A stretch of 64,000 nt of DNA from Tropicibacter alexandrii (GTDB lineage: Bacteria; Pseudomonadota; Alphaproteobacteria; Rhodobacterales; Rhodobacteraceae), in the NCBI RefSeq assembly GCF_003667315.2, contig NZ_RCTZ02000001.1:310001-374000 (forward strand), in the 5' to 3' direction. Position 1 is the stretch's first letter, and every line of letters starts with the position of its first letter. Below the pieces are notes generated by a model. The model searched no databases. It was given only the letters and a program-made list of their open reading frames with translations, and was not told the DNA's origin. Below, piece by piece: positions 23,294 to 32,688 of the stretch. The position numbers and the translations under genes are program-made.

Positions 23294-26200
23294 TTATTGC
23301 GTCACCTGCGGCGGCGGGCGCCGAAAGATGTCGCGGAACATGCCGGGGGTGAACACCGAAAGCGGATTGACCGCAACCCTCGGCGCGCTCACCGCGCCCT
23401 TGAGATTGAAGTTGAAACCGATCAGCCCCTCGCCCTTGCGCGAGAATATCTGCCCTATCCCGTTCAGGAAGTAGACCGGCGACAGCACGCCCTGCATGTC
23501 CATATTGCCGGAGGCAAGGTCGTAATAGCCATCCAGCGAAATCCCCATGGACGGGCCGACCGCGCTGGAGCGTGTCAGGATCACCCGGCTGGGCGTCAGG
23601 CGGAAATTGGCCTCGACCTCGGAAAAGAAGATCCCCGGCCCATTGAGCTGGTCGATCAGGCCGACGACGCTGACCGCATCGAGCAGCGCGCCGATGGCGG
23701 GGGCATCGCGCAGGCGCGGGCCTTCGATGCGCATGGTGCCGTCATAGGTGCCGCTTTGGCCCGCGACCGGCTCCATATCCAGTTGGAAAGTGCCGTTCTG
23801 CACGGTGCGCAGCAACCCCGCGCCTTTCAGCACGTCGCCCGCATCCTCGCCCGTCACCCGGAACGCGGTGCCACCATTGCGCGGCACGACCGTGCCGTCG
23901 ATCGGGGCACGCCCGCCCAGCAGCCCGTCGAAACGCCCGCGCAAGCCGCCGCCGGTCTCGAAATTGCCGCGAAAATTGCGGATCGCGATGCTGTCGGTGA
24001 TCTGGAGCGTGTCGAGCGTCAGGGCCACCGGGCTGCTGCTGCCAGCACTGCCGCCGCCGCCCGTGCCCCCGAAGGTCGCCTTGCGCATGTCGATCCGCCC
24101 CGAGGCGATTTCGATCGCCGGGGCCTGCCCGCCGCCGCGCGCCCGCACCCGGCCCGCCACGTCCAGCCAGTCGGACAGGGACAGCCGCCGCAGGGTCAGC
24201 GTGTCCATGCCGCCCGAGCCGGTCAGCGACAGGTCGGCCTCGGCCTCGATCCCCGCGCCCGACAAGCTCAGCCCATCGATTCGCATCGGTTCGCCCAACT
24301 GCCCCGAGATCGCAAAGCGCCCCTGCGCCCCGGGCGGCAACTGCCAGCCCAGTTGCGGGATCGCCACGCCCAGTCCCGCAAGGTCGCTGGTCAGGCTGAA
24401 CCTCGGCGCGCGCCCGTCGCCGAGGTCGAGCGCCAATTGCCCCCGCCCCCGGCCAAAGAGCATGCCATCGGGCAGCGCGATGCCAAGCGCGTCCAGACCG
24501 GCGGGCGTGATGTCCAGACTGGCCTCGACCGCGCCCGGCGCGCCGTTCAAGGGCTGGGTCCAGCGCCCGGTGGCAGGCACGCCTTCCACGCTGACCGCGC
24601 CCTCGACGGCAACCCGGTCACGCGTCAGGGACAGGGACAGGCGATCCGCCGCAAGGCGGCGTCCGGGCACCAGCGTGTCGCTGGCCACGTCGCGCAGATC
24701 CCCCGTCAGGTCGATGAAGATATCGTCCAGCGTCAGACCCTCGCGCAGGTCCATCGCCAACCGCCCCGTGACCTCGGCCTGCCCGGTGGCCAGATCAGGG
24801 CCGCGCCCGGCGCGCTCCAGCACGCGCCACGCCTCGTTGTCGATATAGGACAGCGCGGCGGTGGCCGAGCCACGCGCCTTCAGGCGGACCTCGCCCGGTG
24901 CAGGGCGGGTCATCAGGTCGGGGATGACGAATTCGCTGCCGGAGATGTCGATGCCGCCGCCCTGCCCCGGTTCGATCATGCCGGCATCGACACGCACGCC
25001 CAGCCGCCCGTCATACATGGTCAGCCGTCCGGCCCCCTCGCGGATGTCGGGCAGGTTGCGGTTGTAGGTCACGCGCCCACCGTCGAATCCGAGATCGAGA
25101 TAGGTTTCCGGGCGCGTCCCGGGGGCAAGGCGCAAGGCAAAGACGATGTCATGCAGACGGCCTTCGAGGATGTTCTCGGTGACCCAGTTGCGGGTCTGCG
25201 CGCGAAAGCCATGCGGCCAGTAGGACATGACCTGCGCCACATCCGTGGCTTCGGCGGTGGCGTCCAACGCAAGATGCCAGCCGTCCCGCGCCGCGCGCAG
25301 CGCCCCGCTGGCGCGCAACGGGAATTTCGGATCGGTCACGCGCAGCCGCCCGACCTGAAGGGTGAAGGGCGCCAGCGACAGTTTGAATTCCACCCGCGCG
25401 CCGGACACTTCGAGGTCGCGGTCCAGCATCACCCCTTCGGCAAGGCGGAGACCGGACAGGGCGAACTGGCCGGTCAAGCCCTCGGGCCAGCCGGTCTCCA
25501 GCCCTTGCAACTGCGCCTGCCCGCTGGCGGTCACCTCGGCCTGCGCCGAGCGCACGCGGATTTCGTCGAAGGTCAGCAGGGCCTCGGCGGGATCGTAGCT
25601 GAAATAGGTCCGCGCCCCGTCAAAGGGCAGTGCCTTGGTGGCGCTGTTGGGTTGCAGCACGCCCGCGCCGATCTGGAGCGTGGCACTGAGCTTGTGCAGC
25701 AGGCCCTCATTGTTCAGCCCGGACCGCAACGCGCCGGAAATCGGCGCGTCCAACCCGTCGAGCCATGCCAGCGCCGGGCTTTGCGTGGCAATGTCGGCGG
25801 CGGGCAGGTCCTTGAGCACCAGCCCGAATTCCATCGCAGTCTCGCCCAGACGGCTTTGCGCGTTGACCTCGACGGTCGAGACATCGGCGCCCCCGGACAG
25901 CAGCGCCACGTCGCCCGAAAGCCGCAGGCTTTCACCCTCGCGCTCCAGCCGCAGGCGGCCGCCATCCGCCGTCCAGCCGCGATGCGCGCGCTGGTCCTCG
26001 TAGCGCACGGTCAGCGCATCGGCCTCGAAAAGGGTAAACCGCGCCAGCCGGGGATCGGCAAAGGCACGGTCGACCTGAGCGATGATGGCGTTGAGATCGG
26101 GCGCCCGCGTGCCCTCGGAAAATGCGTCGCCCAAGGCCAGCCCGAAGCGCCCGTCCTTGTCCCGCTGCAAGGTGACGAAGGCACCCGAGACCTCGGCCTC

Positions 26201-26575
26201 GCGCAGTTCGAGCCGACCGCGCAGCAGGGCGCCGGGTGACAGGCCCGCTTCGATGTCCGACAGTTCGGCCACCATCTCGCCGCGCGCATTGGCGATGCTG
26301 ACATCCCACAGAATGAAGCGCGCCAGCCCGGTGCGCTGGATCAGCAGGCTCATCCGGCCAAAGCGCACGTCGAGACCCGGGACCGCCTGCGCAATGCGGC
26401 TCTCGATGCGGTCGCGCAGCCAGTCCGGCGCGTCGACCGGCCGCCCGACCATGACAAGCGCGGCGATCGCCGCCGCGGCGATCACCGTGACCAGCGTGAC
26501 AAGCGCCGCAACGCCGCCTTTGCGGCGGCGTCGGGAACTTTTCACGACCGTATCCTGTTCTTCGCGCCCGCTCAC
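23294..26575 (-). CDS. Large AsmA-like / YhdP family envelope protein
   Basis: 1093 residues with one N-terminal membrane anchor (about 20-43, after the basic KSSRRRRK) and a long periplasmic part made of beta-rich AsmA/TamB-like repeats. A DUF3971 region lies in the middle ([27 protein letters not shown]) and an AsmA-like C-terminal domain at the end ([35 protein letters not shown]). YhdP-type proteins are proposed to bridge lipids from inner to outer membrane. The start is a GTG at 26575; a second GTG at 26545 has a better AGGAT site, so the first ten residues are uncertain. queA follows 13 bases downstream. Confidence 0.85.
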   Translation of the reverse strand: MSGREEQDTVVKSSRRRRKGGVAALVTLVTVIAAAAIAALVMVGRPVDAPDWLRDRIESRIAQAVPGLDVRFGRMSLLIQRTGLARFILWDVSIANARGEMVAELSDIEAGLSPGALLRGRLELREAEVSGAFVTLQRDKDGRFGLALGDAFSEGTRAPDLNAIIAQVDRAFADPRLARFTLFEADALTVRYEDQRAHRGWTADGGRLRLEREGESLRLSGDVALLSGGADVSTVEVNAQSRLGETAMEFGLVLKDLPAADIATQSPALAWLDGLDAPISGALRSGLNNEGLLHKLSATLQIGAGVLQPNSATKALPFDGARTYFSYDPAEALLTFDEIRVRSAQAEVTASGQAQLQGLETGWPEGLTGQFALSGLRLAEGVMLDRDLEVSGARVEFKLSLAPFTLQVGRLRVTDPKFPLRASGALRAARDGWHLALDATAEATDVAQVMSYWPHGFRAQTRNWVTENILEGRLHDIVFALRLAPGTRPETYLDLGFDGGRVTYNRNLPDIREGAGRLTMYDGRLGVRVDAGMIEPGQGGGIDISGSEFVIPDLMTRPAPGEVRLKARGSATAALSYIDNEAWRVLERAGRGPDLATGQAEVTGRLAMDLREGLTLDDIFIDLTGDLRDVASDTLVPGRRLAADRLSLSLTRDRVAVEGAVSVEGVPATGRWTQPLNGAPGAVEASLDITPAGLDALGIALPDGMLFGRGRGQLALDLGDGRAPRFSLTSDLAGLGVAIPQLGWQLPPGAQGRFAISGQLGEPMRIDGLSLSGAGIEAEADLSLTGSGGMDTLTLRRLSLSDWLDVAGRVRARGGGQAPAIEIASGRIDMRKATFGGTGGGGSAGSSSPVALTLDTLQITDSIAIRNFRGNFETGGGLRGRFDGLLGGRAPIDGTVVPRNGGTAFRVTGEDAGDVLKGAGLLRTVQNGTFQLDMEPVAGQSGTYDGTMRIEGPRLRDAPAIGALLDAVSVVGLIDQLNGPGIFFSEVEANFRLTPSRVILTRSSAVGPSMGISLDGYYDLASGNMDMQGVLSPVYFLNGIGQIFSRKGEGLIGFNFNLKGAVSAPRVAVNPLSVFTPGMFRDIFRRPPPQVTQ

Positions 26576-26656
26576 TGGAAGCCACGCCCTGCCGGTTTAT
26601 TCTTGGGTTGCATCTGGCTCATGAAGGCCACAGTAACCCAAGTAAAGGAGATACGC

Positions 26657-27106
26657 ATGTCCGAGAAGGCCCCCGATATCACGTTGCCCGGCACCTCCGG
26701 CGATGTTTCGCTGAGCGCGCTGAAGGGCGCGCCGTTCGTCCTGTTCTTCTACCCGCGCGACGACACGTCGGGCTGCACCAAGGAAAACGAGGCGTTCACG
26801 GCGCTGCAGCCGGAGTTCGAGGCGCTCGGCGTGAAGGTCTATGGTGTCTCGAAGGACAGCATTGCCAGCCATGAGAAATTCATGGCGAAGAAATCGCTGA
26901 CCGTGCCGCTGTTGTCGGACGAGGCCACGGACCTGTGCGAACAGATGGGCGTGTGGAAGGAAAAGAGCATGTACGGCAAGACGTTCATGGGCATCGAGCG
27001 CTCGACCTTCCTGTTCGACGCGGAGGGCACGGTCGTGAAGGCATGGCGCAAAGTCAAGGTCCCCGGACATGCCGAAGAGGTTCTGGAAGCCGCGAAAGGG
27101 CTGTGA
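26657..27106 (+). CDS. bcp: Peroxiredoxin, Bcp/PrxQ type
   Basis: 149 residues. The thioredoxin fold starts MSEKAPDITLPGTSG; the peroxidatic cysteine is Cys40 in YPRDDTSGCTKENEAF. The resolving cysteine that many Bcp proteins have five residues later is absent (Glu45); the only other cysteine is Cys94 in DLCEQMG, near the place used by the alpha-3 type of PrxQ. The enzyme reduces peroxides using thioredoxin-like partners. The ATG at 26657 has AAAGGAG upstream. It is divergent from the AsmA-like gene and is followed within 6 bases by a palindrome array. Confidence 0.93.
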   Translation: MSEKAPDITLPGTSGDVSLSALKGAPFVLFFYPRDDTSGCTKENEAFTALQPEFEALGVKVYGVSKDSIASHEKFMAKKSLTVPLLSDEATDLCEQMGVWKEKSMYGKTFMGIERSTFLFDAEGTVVKAWRKVKVPGHAEEVLEAAKGL

Positions 27107-27110
27107 GGGG

Positions 27111-27238
27111 GCAAGGCGCTTCGAAGCGCCTTGATCAAGCGCCTTGCAAGGCGCTTTAGCCGCAAATTCGAATTTGCGGAGGAAGGCTTTTGGAAAAGCC
27201 TTGCAAGGTCCTTCGAAGGACCTTGCCACCGCAGGTGG
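27111..27238. repeat. Palindrome array A (six dyads, five of them about 20 bp)
   Basis: Consecutive near-20-bp palindromes: AAGGCGCTTCGAAGCGCCTT (27113-27132); one with TTGCAA centre (27137-27156); CCGCAAATTCGAATTTGCGG (27160-27179); one with central GG mismatch (27183-27202); AAGGTCCTTCGAAGGACCTT (27205-27224); then a short CCACC/GGTGG hairpin (27226-27238). The array fills the gap between bcp and the DUF455 gene. Its order is the reverse of arrays C and D. Confidence 0.93.
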
Positions 27239-27256
27239 AAAGGACGCGGAGCAATG

Positions 27257-28078
27257 ATGAGCCTGAGCGAAATGGCGGTGGACGTGCTGACCACCTCCGA
27301 TGGCCGCGAGAAGACGGAGAAGTCGAGGAACCATGCGCGCGCATGGTTCGCGGCCCGCGCGGCGGGGCACCCGCTGCCGGTCGGATCGGCAACGCCCCCG
27401 TTGCGCCCGGCCCGGCCCGCGCAGCCCGAGCTGCGCGACCCGCGCGACGTCCCGAAACGCAAGCCCGGCAGCCCGCAAGGCCGCATCGCCCTGCTGCACG
27501 CCGTTGCCCATATCGAACTGAACGCCGTCGATCTGCATTGGGACATCATCCCGCGGTTCACATCCACCTCCATGCCGCTGGGCTTCTACGATGACTGGGT
27601 CAAATCCGCCGAGGAAGAGGCCAAGCATTTCAACCTCGTCTGTGACTGCCTCGAAGAGATGGGCAGTTTCTACGGCGCCCTGCCCGCCCATGCGGGCATG
27701 TGGCGCGCCGCAGAGGACACGGTCGATGACCTCATGGGGCGCCTCGCCGTGGTGCCCATGGTGCTCGAGGCCCGCGGCCTCGATGTCACCCCCGGCATGA
27801 TCGAGATCTTCCGCAAGGCCAAGGCAGACAGCGCCGTCGCGGCGCTGGAAACCATCTACGGCGAGGAGGTCGGCCATGTCGCCTACGGCTCGAAATGGTT
27901 CCATTTCCTGTGCGGGCGCCATGATCTGGACCCCAAGGACGTGTTTCACACACTCGTCCGGAAATATTTCCACGGGGCCTTGAAACCGCCCTTCAACGAG
28001 GAAAAGCGCGCCGAGGCCGGGCTTGCGCCCGACTTTTACTGGCCGCTCGCCGACACACCCAAAAGCGGAAGGTCTTGA
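27257..28078 (+). CDS. DUF455 ferritin-like protein
   Basis: 273 residues. The DUF455 family shares the ferritin-like helical bundle of the tRNA hydroxylase MiaE. Metal-ligand motifs are visible: AHIELNAVDLHWD, SAEEEAKHFNLV, and YGEEVGHVAYG. These would hold a di-iron site, but the reaction is unknown. The ATG at 27257 (or 27254, one codon earlier) follows GGAG; a longer reading from 27131 would run through palindrome array A and is rejected. The N-terminal 60 residues are Arg/Pro-rich and not part of the core. Confidence 0.83.
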   Translation: MSLSEMAVDVLTTSDGREKTEKSRNHARAWFAARAAGHPLPVGSATPPLRPARPAQPELRDPRDVPKRKPGSPQGRIALLHAVAHIELNAVDLHWDIIPRFTSTSMPLGFYDDWVKSAEEEAKHFNLVCDCLEEMGSFYGALPAHAGMWRAAEDTVDDLMGRLAVVPMVLEARGLDVTPGMIEIFRKAKADSAVAALETIYGEEVGHVAYGSKWFHFLCGRHDLDPKDVFHTLVRKYFHGALKPPFNEEKRAEAGLAPDFYWPLADTPKSGRS

Positions 28079-28234
28079 ATCGGCGGATTTTTGCCATTTA
28101 GGCCACATCCCGCCACCTGCGGCGAATCATCCGCCCAAAATTGTTGCGCCGGACGCAACCTGCCTTTAAGCCCGACTGGGGTGCAGGTTGGGGAGCCGAG
28201 CACCAGACATTGGGACGGGACAAGGGACAGTCAG

Positions 28235-29545
28235 GTGAGAACACGTCTGGCCATCAAGACACACGCGCTCCTTGAGCGCTTCTTTCCGGAACGCCGCCTG
28301 TTTCTGCGGTCTGACAGCGATACGCGCTTCATCCGCCTGAAATCCGAAACGCAGGCAATCGCCTTCGTCGGCGGGGTTCTGGTGATCGGCTGGACCACCA
28401 TCGCCACCGCGATCCTGCTGATGGACTCCATCGGCGCCGGGAATTTCCGCGAACAAGCCAAACGCGAACAGATCACCTACCAGCAGCGCCTCAACGCCCT
28501 CTCGTCCGAGCGTGACAGCCGCGCCGCCGAGGCGGTCGCAGCGCAGGAACGCTTCAACGCCGCCCTCCGGCAGATCTCCCTGATGCAATCCGAACTGCTC
28601 GATTCCGAGGCCCGCCGCCGCGAGCTGGAAACCGGGATCGACGTCATCCAGACCACCCTGCGCGACACCATGAAGACGCGCGAGCAGATCGGCGACCGGC
28701 TGGCCGCGCTCGAAACGCAGCTGAATGGCGGCACCGCCGTCGCTGGCCTCGCGCAGGATGACAGCACCGTCGACTTCCTGAACGAGGCGCTGGCACGCAC
28801 CGCCGCCGAGCGCGACAAGGTCATCGCCGACGCCCAGCAGGCGCTGATCCGCGCCTCTGAGATGGAAGCCGAGATCGAGATGATGCAGGATCAGAACGAC
28901 CGCATCTTCCGCCAGCTCGAAGAGGCGATGACCGTCTCGGTCAAGCCGCTCGACAAGATGTTCGAAAAGGCCGGCATGGACCCGGACCGCATTCTGGGTC
29001 AGGTCCGCAAGGGCTATTCCGGTCAGGGCGGCCCGCTGACGCCGCTGTCCTTCTCGACCAAGGGGGCGGATATTTCCCCCGAGGATACCAACCGCGCCAA
29101 CAAGATCCTTGGCGAGATGGACCGCCTGAACCTTTACCGGATCGCCGCGCAGAAGGCGCCGTTCGCCTCGCCGCTCAAGGATCCGTTCCGCTTCACCTCG
29201 GGCTTTGGGTATCGCTGGGGCCGCCTGCATGCGGGCACCGATTTTGCCGCGCCGCACGGCACGCCGATCTACTCCACCGCGGATGGCGTCGTGACCCATG
29301 CCGACTGGTCCTCGGGCTATGGCCGTCTGGTCAAGATCCAGCACGAGTTCGGCATCGAGACGCGCTATGCCCACATGTCGAAAATTCGCGTGAAGACCGG
29401 CCAAAGGGTCTCGCGCGGGGAGCGTATCGGTGATATGGGAAACACCGGACGGTCGACTGGGACACATCTTCATTACGAAGTCCGCGTCGGCGGAGAACCC
29501 GTCAACCCAATGATATATATCAAGGCTGCGAACGATGTTTTCTAA
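28235..29545 (+). CDS. M23 family murein endopeptidase with coiled coil
   Basis: 436 residues. A cytoplasmic basic start (HALLERFFPERRLFLRSDSD), one membrane helix at about residues 45-66 and a coiled coil of about 170 residues come first. The LytM domain follows with zinc ligands His332 and Asp336 (LHAGTDFAAPHG) and His413 in THLHYEVRVG. Such enzymes cleave peptidoglycan cross-bridges in the periplasm. The start is read as GTG at 28235 with AAGGGACAG upstream; no ATG gives a sensible N terminus. The stop overlaps the bactofilin start by 11 bases, a conserved pairing in which the bactofilin positions or controls the peptidase. Confidence 0.9.
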   Translation: MRTRLAIKTHALLERFFPERRLFLRSDSDTRFIRLKSETQAIAFVGGVLVIGWTTIATAILLMDSIGAGNFREQAKREQITYQQRLNALSSERDSRAAEAVAAQERFNAALRQISLMQSELLDSEARRRELETGIDVIQTTLRDTMKTREQIGDRLAALETQLNGGTAVAGLAQDDSTVDFLNEALARTAAERDKVIADAQQALIRASEMEAEIEMMQDQNDRIFRQLEEAMTVSVKPLDKMFEKAGMDPDRILGQVRKGYSGQGGPLTPLSFSTKGADISPEDTNRANKILGEMDRLNLYRIAAQKAPFASPLKDPFRFTSGFGYRWGRLHAGTDFAAPHGTPIYSTADGVVTHADWSSGYGRLVKIQHEFGIETRYAHMSKIRVKTGQRVSRGERIGDMGNTGRSTGTHLHYEVRVGGEPVNPMIYIKAANDVF

Positions 29546-30047
29546 GAGCAAAATCAACGAGCCGGGCCCCAAGGCAGACGATTCCGCCAAGCCCGCCGCC
29601 CCCGAGATGCCGAAGGCATCGACTAACGAATTCAAGCCCGCTGCGCCCAAGGCAAAGCCGCCCGCGTCTGTCCTGTCCGCGGACCTGCACGTCACCGGCA
29701 ACATCAAGACCACCGGCGATATTCAGGTCGAAGGCACCGTCGAGGGGGACATTCGCGCTCACCTGCTGACCATTGGCGAAAGCGCCACGATCAAGGGCGA
29801 AGTCATCGCCGATGACGTCGTCGTCAACGGCCGAATCGTCGGTCGCGTCCGTGGTCTGAAGGTCCGCCTGACCGCCACCGCGCGCGTCGAGGGTGACATC
29901 ATCCACAAGACCATCGCGATCGAATCCGGCGCTCATTTCGAGGGCTCGGTGCAGCGTCAGGACGACCCGCTGAACGGCGGCAAGACGCGCGCACAAGCCG
30001 CCGCCCCCGGGGCCCCCGCAGCCGCTCCGGCGCCGCAAGACGGCTGA
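29535..30047 (+). CDS. Bactofilin
   Basis: 170 residues. A disordered Pro/Ala/Lys tail (about 1-45) precedes a right-handed beta-helix of hydrophobic repeats (VLSADLHVTGNIKTTGDIQV, VEGDIRAHLLTIGESATIKG, RVEGDIIHKTIAIESGAHFE), then an Ala/Pro-rich tail. Bactofilins polymerise without nucleotide into membrane-bound filaments that shape the cell locally. It overlaps the M23 gene by 11 bases. A strong terminator follows. Confidence 0.95.
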   Translation: MFSKSKINEPGPKADDSAKPAAPEMPKASTNEFKPAAPKAKPPASVLSADLHVTGNIKTTGDIQVEGTVEGDIRAHLLTIGESATIKGEVIADDVVVNGRIVGRVRGLKVRLTATARVEGDIIHKTIAIESGAHFEGSVQRQDDPLNGGKTRAQAAAPGAPAAAPAPQDG

Positions 30048-30073
30048 GCCGACAGGCAATCGCGACACGCAAG

Positions 30074-30097
30074 ACCGCCCCTCGGGGCGGTTTTTTT
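30074..30097 (+). terminator. Intrinsic terminator after the bactofilin gene
   Basis: ACCGCCCC pairs with GGGGCGGT around TC, followed by a run of seven T residues. It closes the M23-bactofilin unit. Confidence 0.95.
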
Positions 30098-30135
30098 GTG
30101 GGCGCCGGGCGGGCACAGGCCGGATTGCAAGCTGA

Positions 30136-31029
30136 TCAGCTTGCCGGACTGGACAGGTCGCCCCGGTCCGTCATCCGCTCGGACAGCCGGTTGAGCAGCG
30201 GATGCGGAAAGGTCCTTGGCACCGTCACCGCATAGATGCTCTCGACGACGTCGAGTTCGAAGGGCGCGGTGACAAGAATGCCCTGCGCCAACTCGTCCGC
30301 CAAAACGACCGCAGGCGCCACGGCCAGACCCAGATCCTCGCGGGCGAGAAGGCGGATCATCGCCATGTCGTCGACCGTCGCCGCGATCCTTGGCGTCACA
30401 CCCAGCCGCGCCACGAGACTGTCAAACCCCGTCCGGATCGAGCTTTCGGTCGGCAAAAGCACCGGCTCCGCGCGCAGCAGCTCCGTCAACGAGCCATGCG
30501 CCAGCCGATGCGGCCGTCCGTGCAACCCGACTGACTGCTCGGCAATGCGGTGGGCGATGAGATCGGGGAACTGGTCGCGGGGCGGCGGGTCGGTCAACAG
30601 AACCACGTCCAGCGCGAGGCTTTCGAGCGCGCGCAACAGGGTCTGGCTGTTGCCCGAGGACAGCACCAGTTCGGCCCCCTCGGCAAGCGCCGGACGCAGG
30701 AAGCGCAACTGAAAGTTCCGCGACAGGGTCGACAGCGCCCCGACCCGAAGCGGCGCCTGAGCCGCGCCCGCCCCGGTCAGTGTCGCCACGAGGTCATCCC
30801 CCGTTTCAAAGATCCGTTCGGCGTGATCCAAGGCGATCCGCCCTGCTTCGGTCAGGGTCATGGCGCGGCCGCTGCGGTCGAACAAGGCATGGCCCAGCCG
30901 CTCTTCCAGTTGACGAATCTGGGTCGACAGCGCCGATTGCGACAGGTTCAGCCGCGACGCAGCCCGGGTCAGGTTGCCCTCGTGGGCGACCTCCTGAAAA
31001 TAGCGAAGGTGATGGTAGTTCAGCCTCAT
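30136..31029 (-). CDS. LysR family transcriptional regulator, divergent from dabBA
   Basis: 297 residues. The N-terminal helix-turn-helix NYHHLRYFQEVAHEGNLTRAASRLNLSQSALSTQIRQLE is canonical LysR, closest in style to the NhaR/CcmR-like branch; the rest is the periplasmic-binding-like effector domain. The ATG at 31029 has AAAGAGA upstream; a longer start at 31065 would add residues not in the family. It faces dabB across 99 bases, the usual place for a LysR regulator of the adjacent operon. Control of DIC uptake in response to a CO2- or metabolism-linked effector is an inference. Confidence 0.9.
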   Translation of the reverse strand: MRLNYHHLRYFQEVAHEGNLTRAASRLNLSQSALSTQIRQLEERLGHALFDRSGRAMTLTEAGRIALDHAERIFETGDDLVATLTGAGAAQAPLRVGALSTLSRNFQLRFLRPALAEGAELVLSSGNSQTLLRALESLALDVVLLTDPPPRDQFPDLIAHRIAEQSVGLHGRPHRLAHGSLTELLRAEPVLLPTESSIRTGFDSLVARLGVTPRIAATVDDMAMIRLLAREDLGLAVAPAVVLADELAQGILVTAPFELDVVESIYAVTVPRTFPHPLLNRLSERMTDRGDLSSPAS

Positions 31030-31040
31030 ATCATTCTCTT

Positions 31041-31070
31041 TTCTAGAACAATACGATCCATACAATGTAT
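31041..31070. promoter_or_regulatory. AT-rich dyads in the LysR-dabB intergenic region
   Basis: TTCTAGAA lies at 31041-31048, and ATAC-N12-GTAT at 31051-31070 also contains ATACAATGTAT. Size and position between divergent genes suit a LysR binding site with T-N11-A character. No footprint-like proof is possible from sequence. Confidence 0.45.
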
Positions 31071-31128
31071 TTCTCTTTATGAATAGACCTCTCTAAGTCC
31101 ACCGGAGATCAACATCCGGAGGTTTTCC

Positions 31129-32688
31129 ATGTCCCTGCTGCTCCTGCTCGGTCCGCTCGTGATGGCCGTCTCGGCGCTTGCGATGCACCTGCATCCCCCT
31201 GCCCGTGCGCATTGGCACCTGCGCCTGCCCGAGCTTGCGTCCCTCGTGGCGCTGGCCGCCGGCGCGCTGGCCGCGCTCGATCTTGTCGTGTCGGGGCCGT
31301 CGACCGGCGCGCTGCTCGGGGTGGGCCCGATCGGGGTCTCGGCGCGGATCGACCTCGTCAGCGTTGCCATGACGCTGACCGTGGCCTTTGTCGGCTGGGT
31401 GGTGCTGCGCTTCTCGCGGGTGGCGCTGGATGGCGAGACGCGCCAGCCCGCCTTCATGGGCTGGATGGCGGCGACGATTGCCGGTGTTCTGCTGCTGGTC
31501 GGCGCGGGCAATGCCGTGCAACTGGCGGTGGGCTGGGTGGCCACCGGCGCGACCCTACATCGTCTGTTGCTGTTCTATCCCGACCGTCCCCGCGCGCGTC
31601 GCGCGGCCCGGAAAAAGGCGCTCAGCGGCCTCGTGGCAAGCGCCGCGCTGCTGATCGCGGTCGGCCTGCTGGTCGGCGGCATGGGCACCTCGGACATCGC
31701 GACGATCAACGCCATGGCGCAGGCGGGTGATGGGCCCGGTCTGCTCTGGCTGGTGGCACTGATGCTGGCGCTGGCCGCGATCTTCAAGTCGGCGCTGGTC
31801 CCGACGCATGGCTGGCTGACCGAAGTGATGGAGGCCCCGACCCCGGTTTCCGCCTTGCTGCATGCGGGCGTGGTGAATGCGGGCGGCTTCCTGCTGATCC
31901 GCTTTGCCGATGTTCTGGTCGCCGCGCCGGGCGTGCTGGCGGTGTTGGCGCTGGTCGGCGGCTTCAGCGCGCTGCTCGGAGCCGCCGTGGCGCTGACCCA
32001 ACCGGCGGTCAAGACGGCATTGGCATGGTCCACCTGCGCGCAGATGGGCTTCATGGTGCTGCAATGCGGGCTGGCGCTATTCCCGCTGGCGCTGCTGCAT
32101 ATCGTGGCGCATTCGCTGTACAAGGCACATGCCTTCCTCGCCTCGGGCGACGCGGTGCGCGAAGTGGCCAAGATCCGGCGGCCCGGCCCCGTGGCGGTGC
32201 CGAACCTGCTGGCGGTGGCGCGGTCCTTCGGTCTGGCCCTTGCGCTGTATTTCGTCGTCGGGCTGGCCTTCGGGATCACCTCGAAACCGCCGCAGACGAT
32301 CGCGCTTGGCGCGATCCTGATCTTCGGCGTGGTCTACCTGATCGCGCAGGGCCTCGCCGATCTTGCGCCCCGCGCGCTGACATGGCGCACGGTCGGCCTG
32401 TCGATCATGGCCACCATCGCCTATTTCGCCCTGCAGCAGGGCGCCACGCTGGCCGCCGCAGGCACCTTGCCCGCTCCGCCGCCACCGGACGGGTTGATCT
32501 GGGCCACGATCGTTCTTGCGCTTGGCAGCTTTGCCCTTGCGGCGGTGGCGCAGACCACCTTCCCGCTCTGGGCCGGGCATCCGGCGACGGCCGGACTGCG
32601 CGTCCACCTGATGAACGGCCTCTACATCAACGCGGTCTCGGATCGGCTCATGGGCCGCTGGACCCCCAAAACCGGAGCAGAGCAATGA
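31129..32688 (+). CDS. dabB: DabB, NuoL-like proton-channel subunit of the DIC accumulation complex
   Basis: 519 residues, about fourteen membrane helices, of the proton-conducting antiporter family (NuoL/MrpA). The core ALVPTHGWLTEVMEAPTPVSALLHAGVVNAGGFLL and TCAQMGFMVLQCG motifs are those of NuoL-type subunits, with the conserved Glu and Lys needed for proton translocation. No other complex I or Mrp genes are near; the next gene is dabA, so this is DabB, which couples proton influx to CO2 hydration. The ATG at 31129 has CGGAGG nearby upstream. Its stop overlaps the dabA start (ATGA). Confidence 0.93.
   Translation: MSLLLLLGPLVMAVSALAMHLHPPARAHWHLRLPELASLVALAAGALAALDLVVSGPSTGALLGVGPIGVSARIDLVSVAMTLTVAFVGWVVLRFSRVALDGETRQPAFMGWMAATIAGVLLLVGAGNAVQLAVGWVATGATLHRLLLFYPDRPRARRAARKKALSGLVASAALLIAVGLLVGGMGTSDIATINAMAQAGDGPGLLWLVALMLALAAIFKSALVPTHGWLTEVMEAPTPVSALLHAGVVNAGGFLLIRFADVLVAAPGVLAVLALVGGFSALLGAAVALTQPAVKTALAWSTCAQMGFMVLQCGLALFPLALLHIVAHSLYKAHAFLASGDAVREVAKIRRPGPVAVPNLLAVARSFGLALALYFVVGLAFGITSKPPQTIALGAILIFGVVYLIAQGLADLAPRALTWRTVGLSIMATIAYFALQQGATLAAAGTLPAPPPPDGLIWATIVLALGSFALAAVAQTTFPLWAGHPATAGLRVHLMNGLYINAVSDRLMGRWTPKTGAEQ

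Noticed and set aside
22877-26239. A 1120-codon open frame on the plus strand opposite the AsmA-like gene
   Set aside because: It is antisense to a well-supported gene; the frame is open only because of GC-biased codons, the product is a low-complexity Arg/Gln/Gly/Ala string, and there is no ribosome-binding site.
27111-27238. CRISPR array reading of the palindrome arrays
   Set aside because: The units are self-complementary 20-mers with 2-7 base gaps and no unique spacers; no cas genes are present.
32025-32684. N-terminal extension of dabA into dabB
   Set aside because: The extra 220 residues lie in a different frame of dabB and have no family match; the ATG overlapping the dabB stop gives the normal DabA length.
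31129-32688. Complex I subunit NuoL or Mrp antiporter subunit
   Set aside because: No other nuo or mrp genes flank it, and it is translationally coupled to a DUF2309 gene, which defines the DabAB pair.
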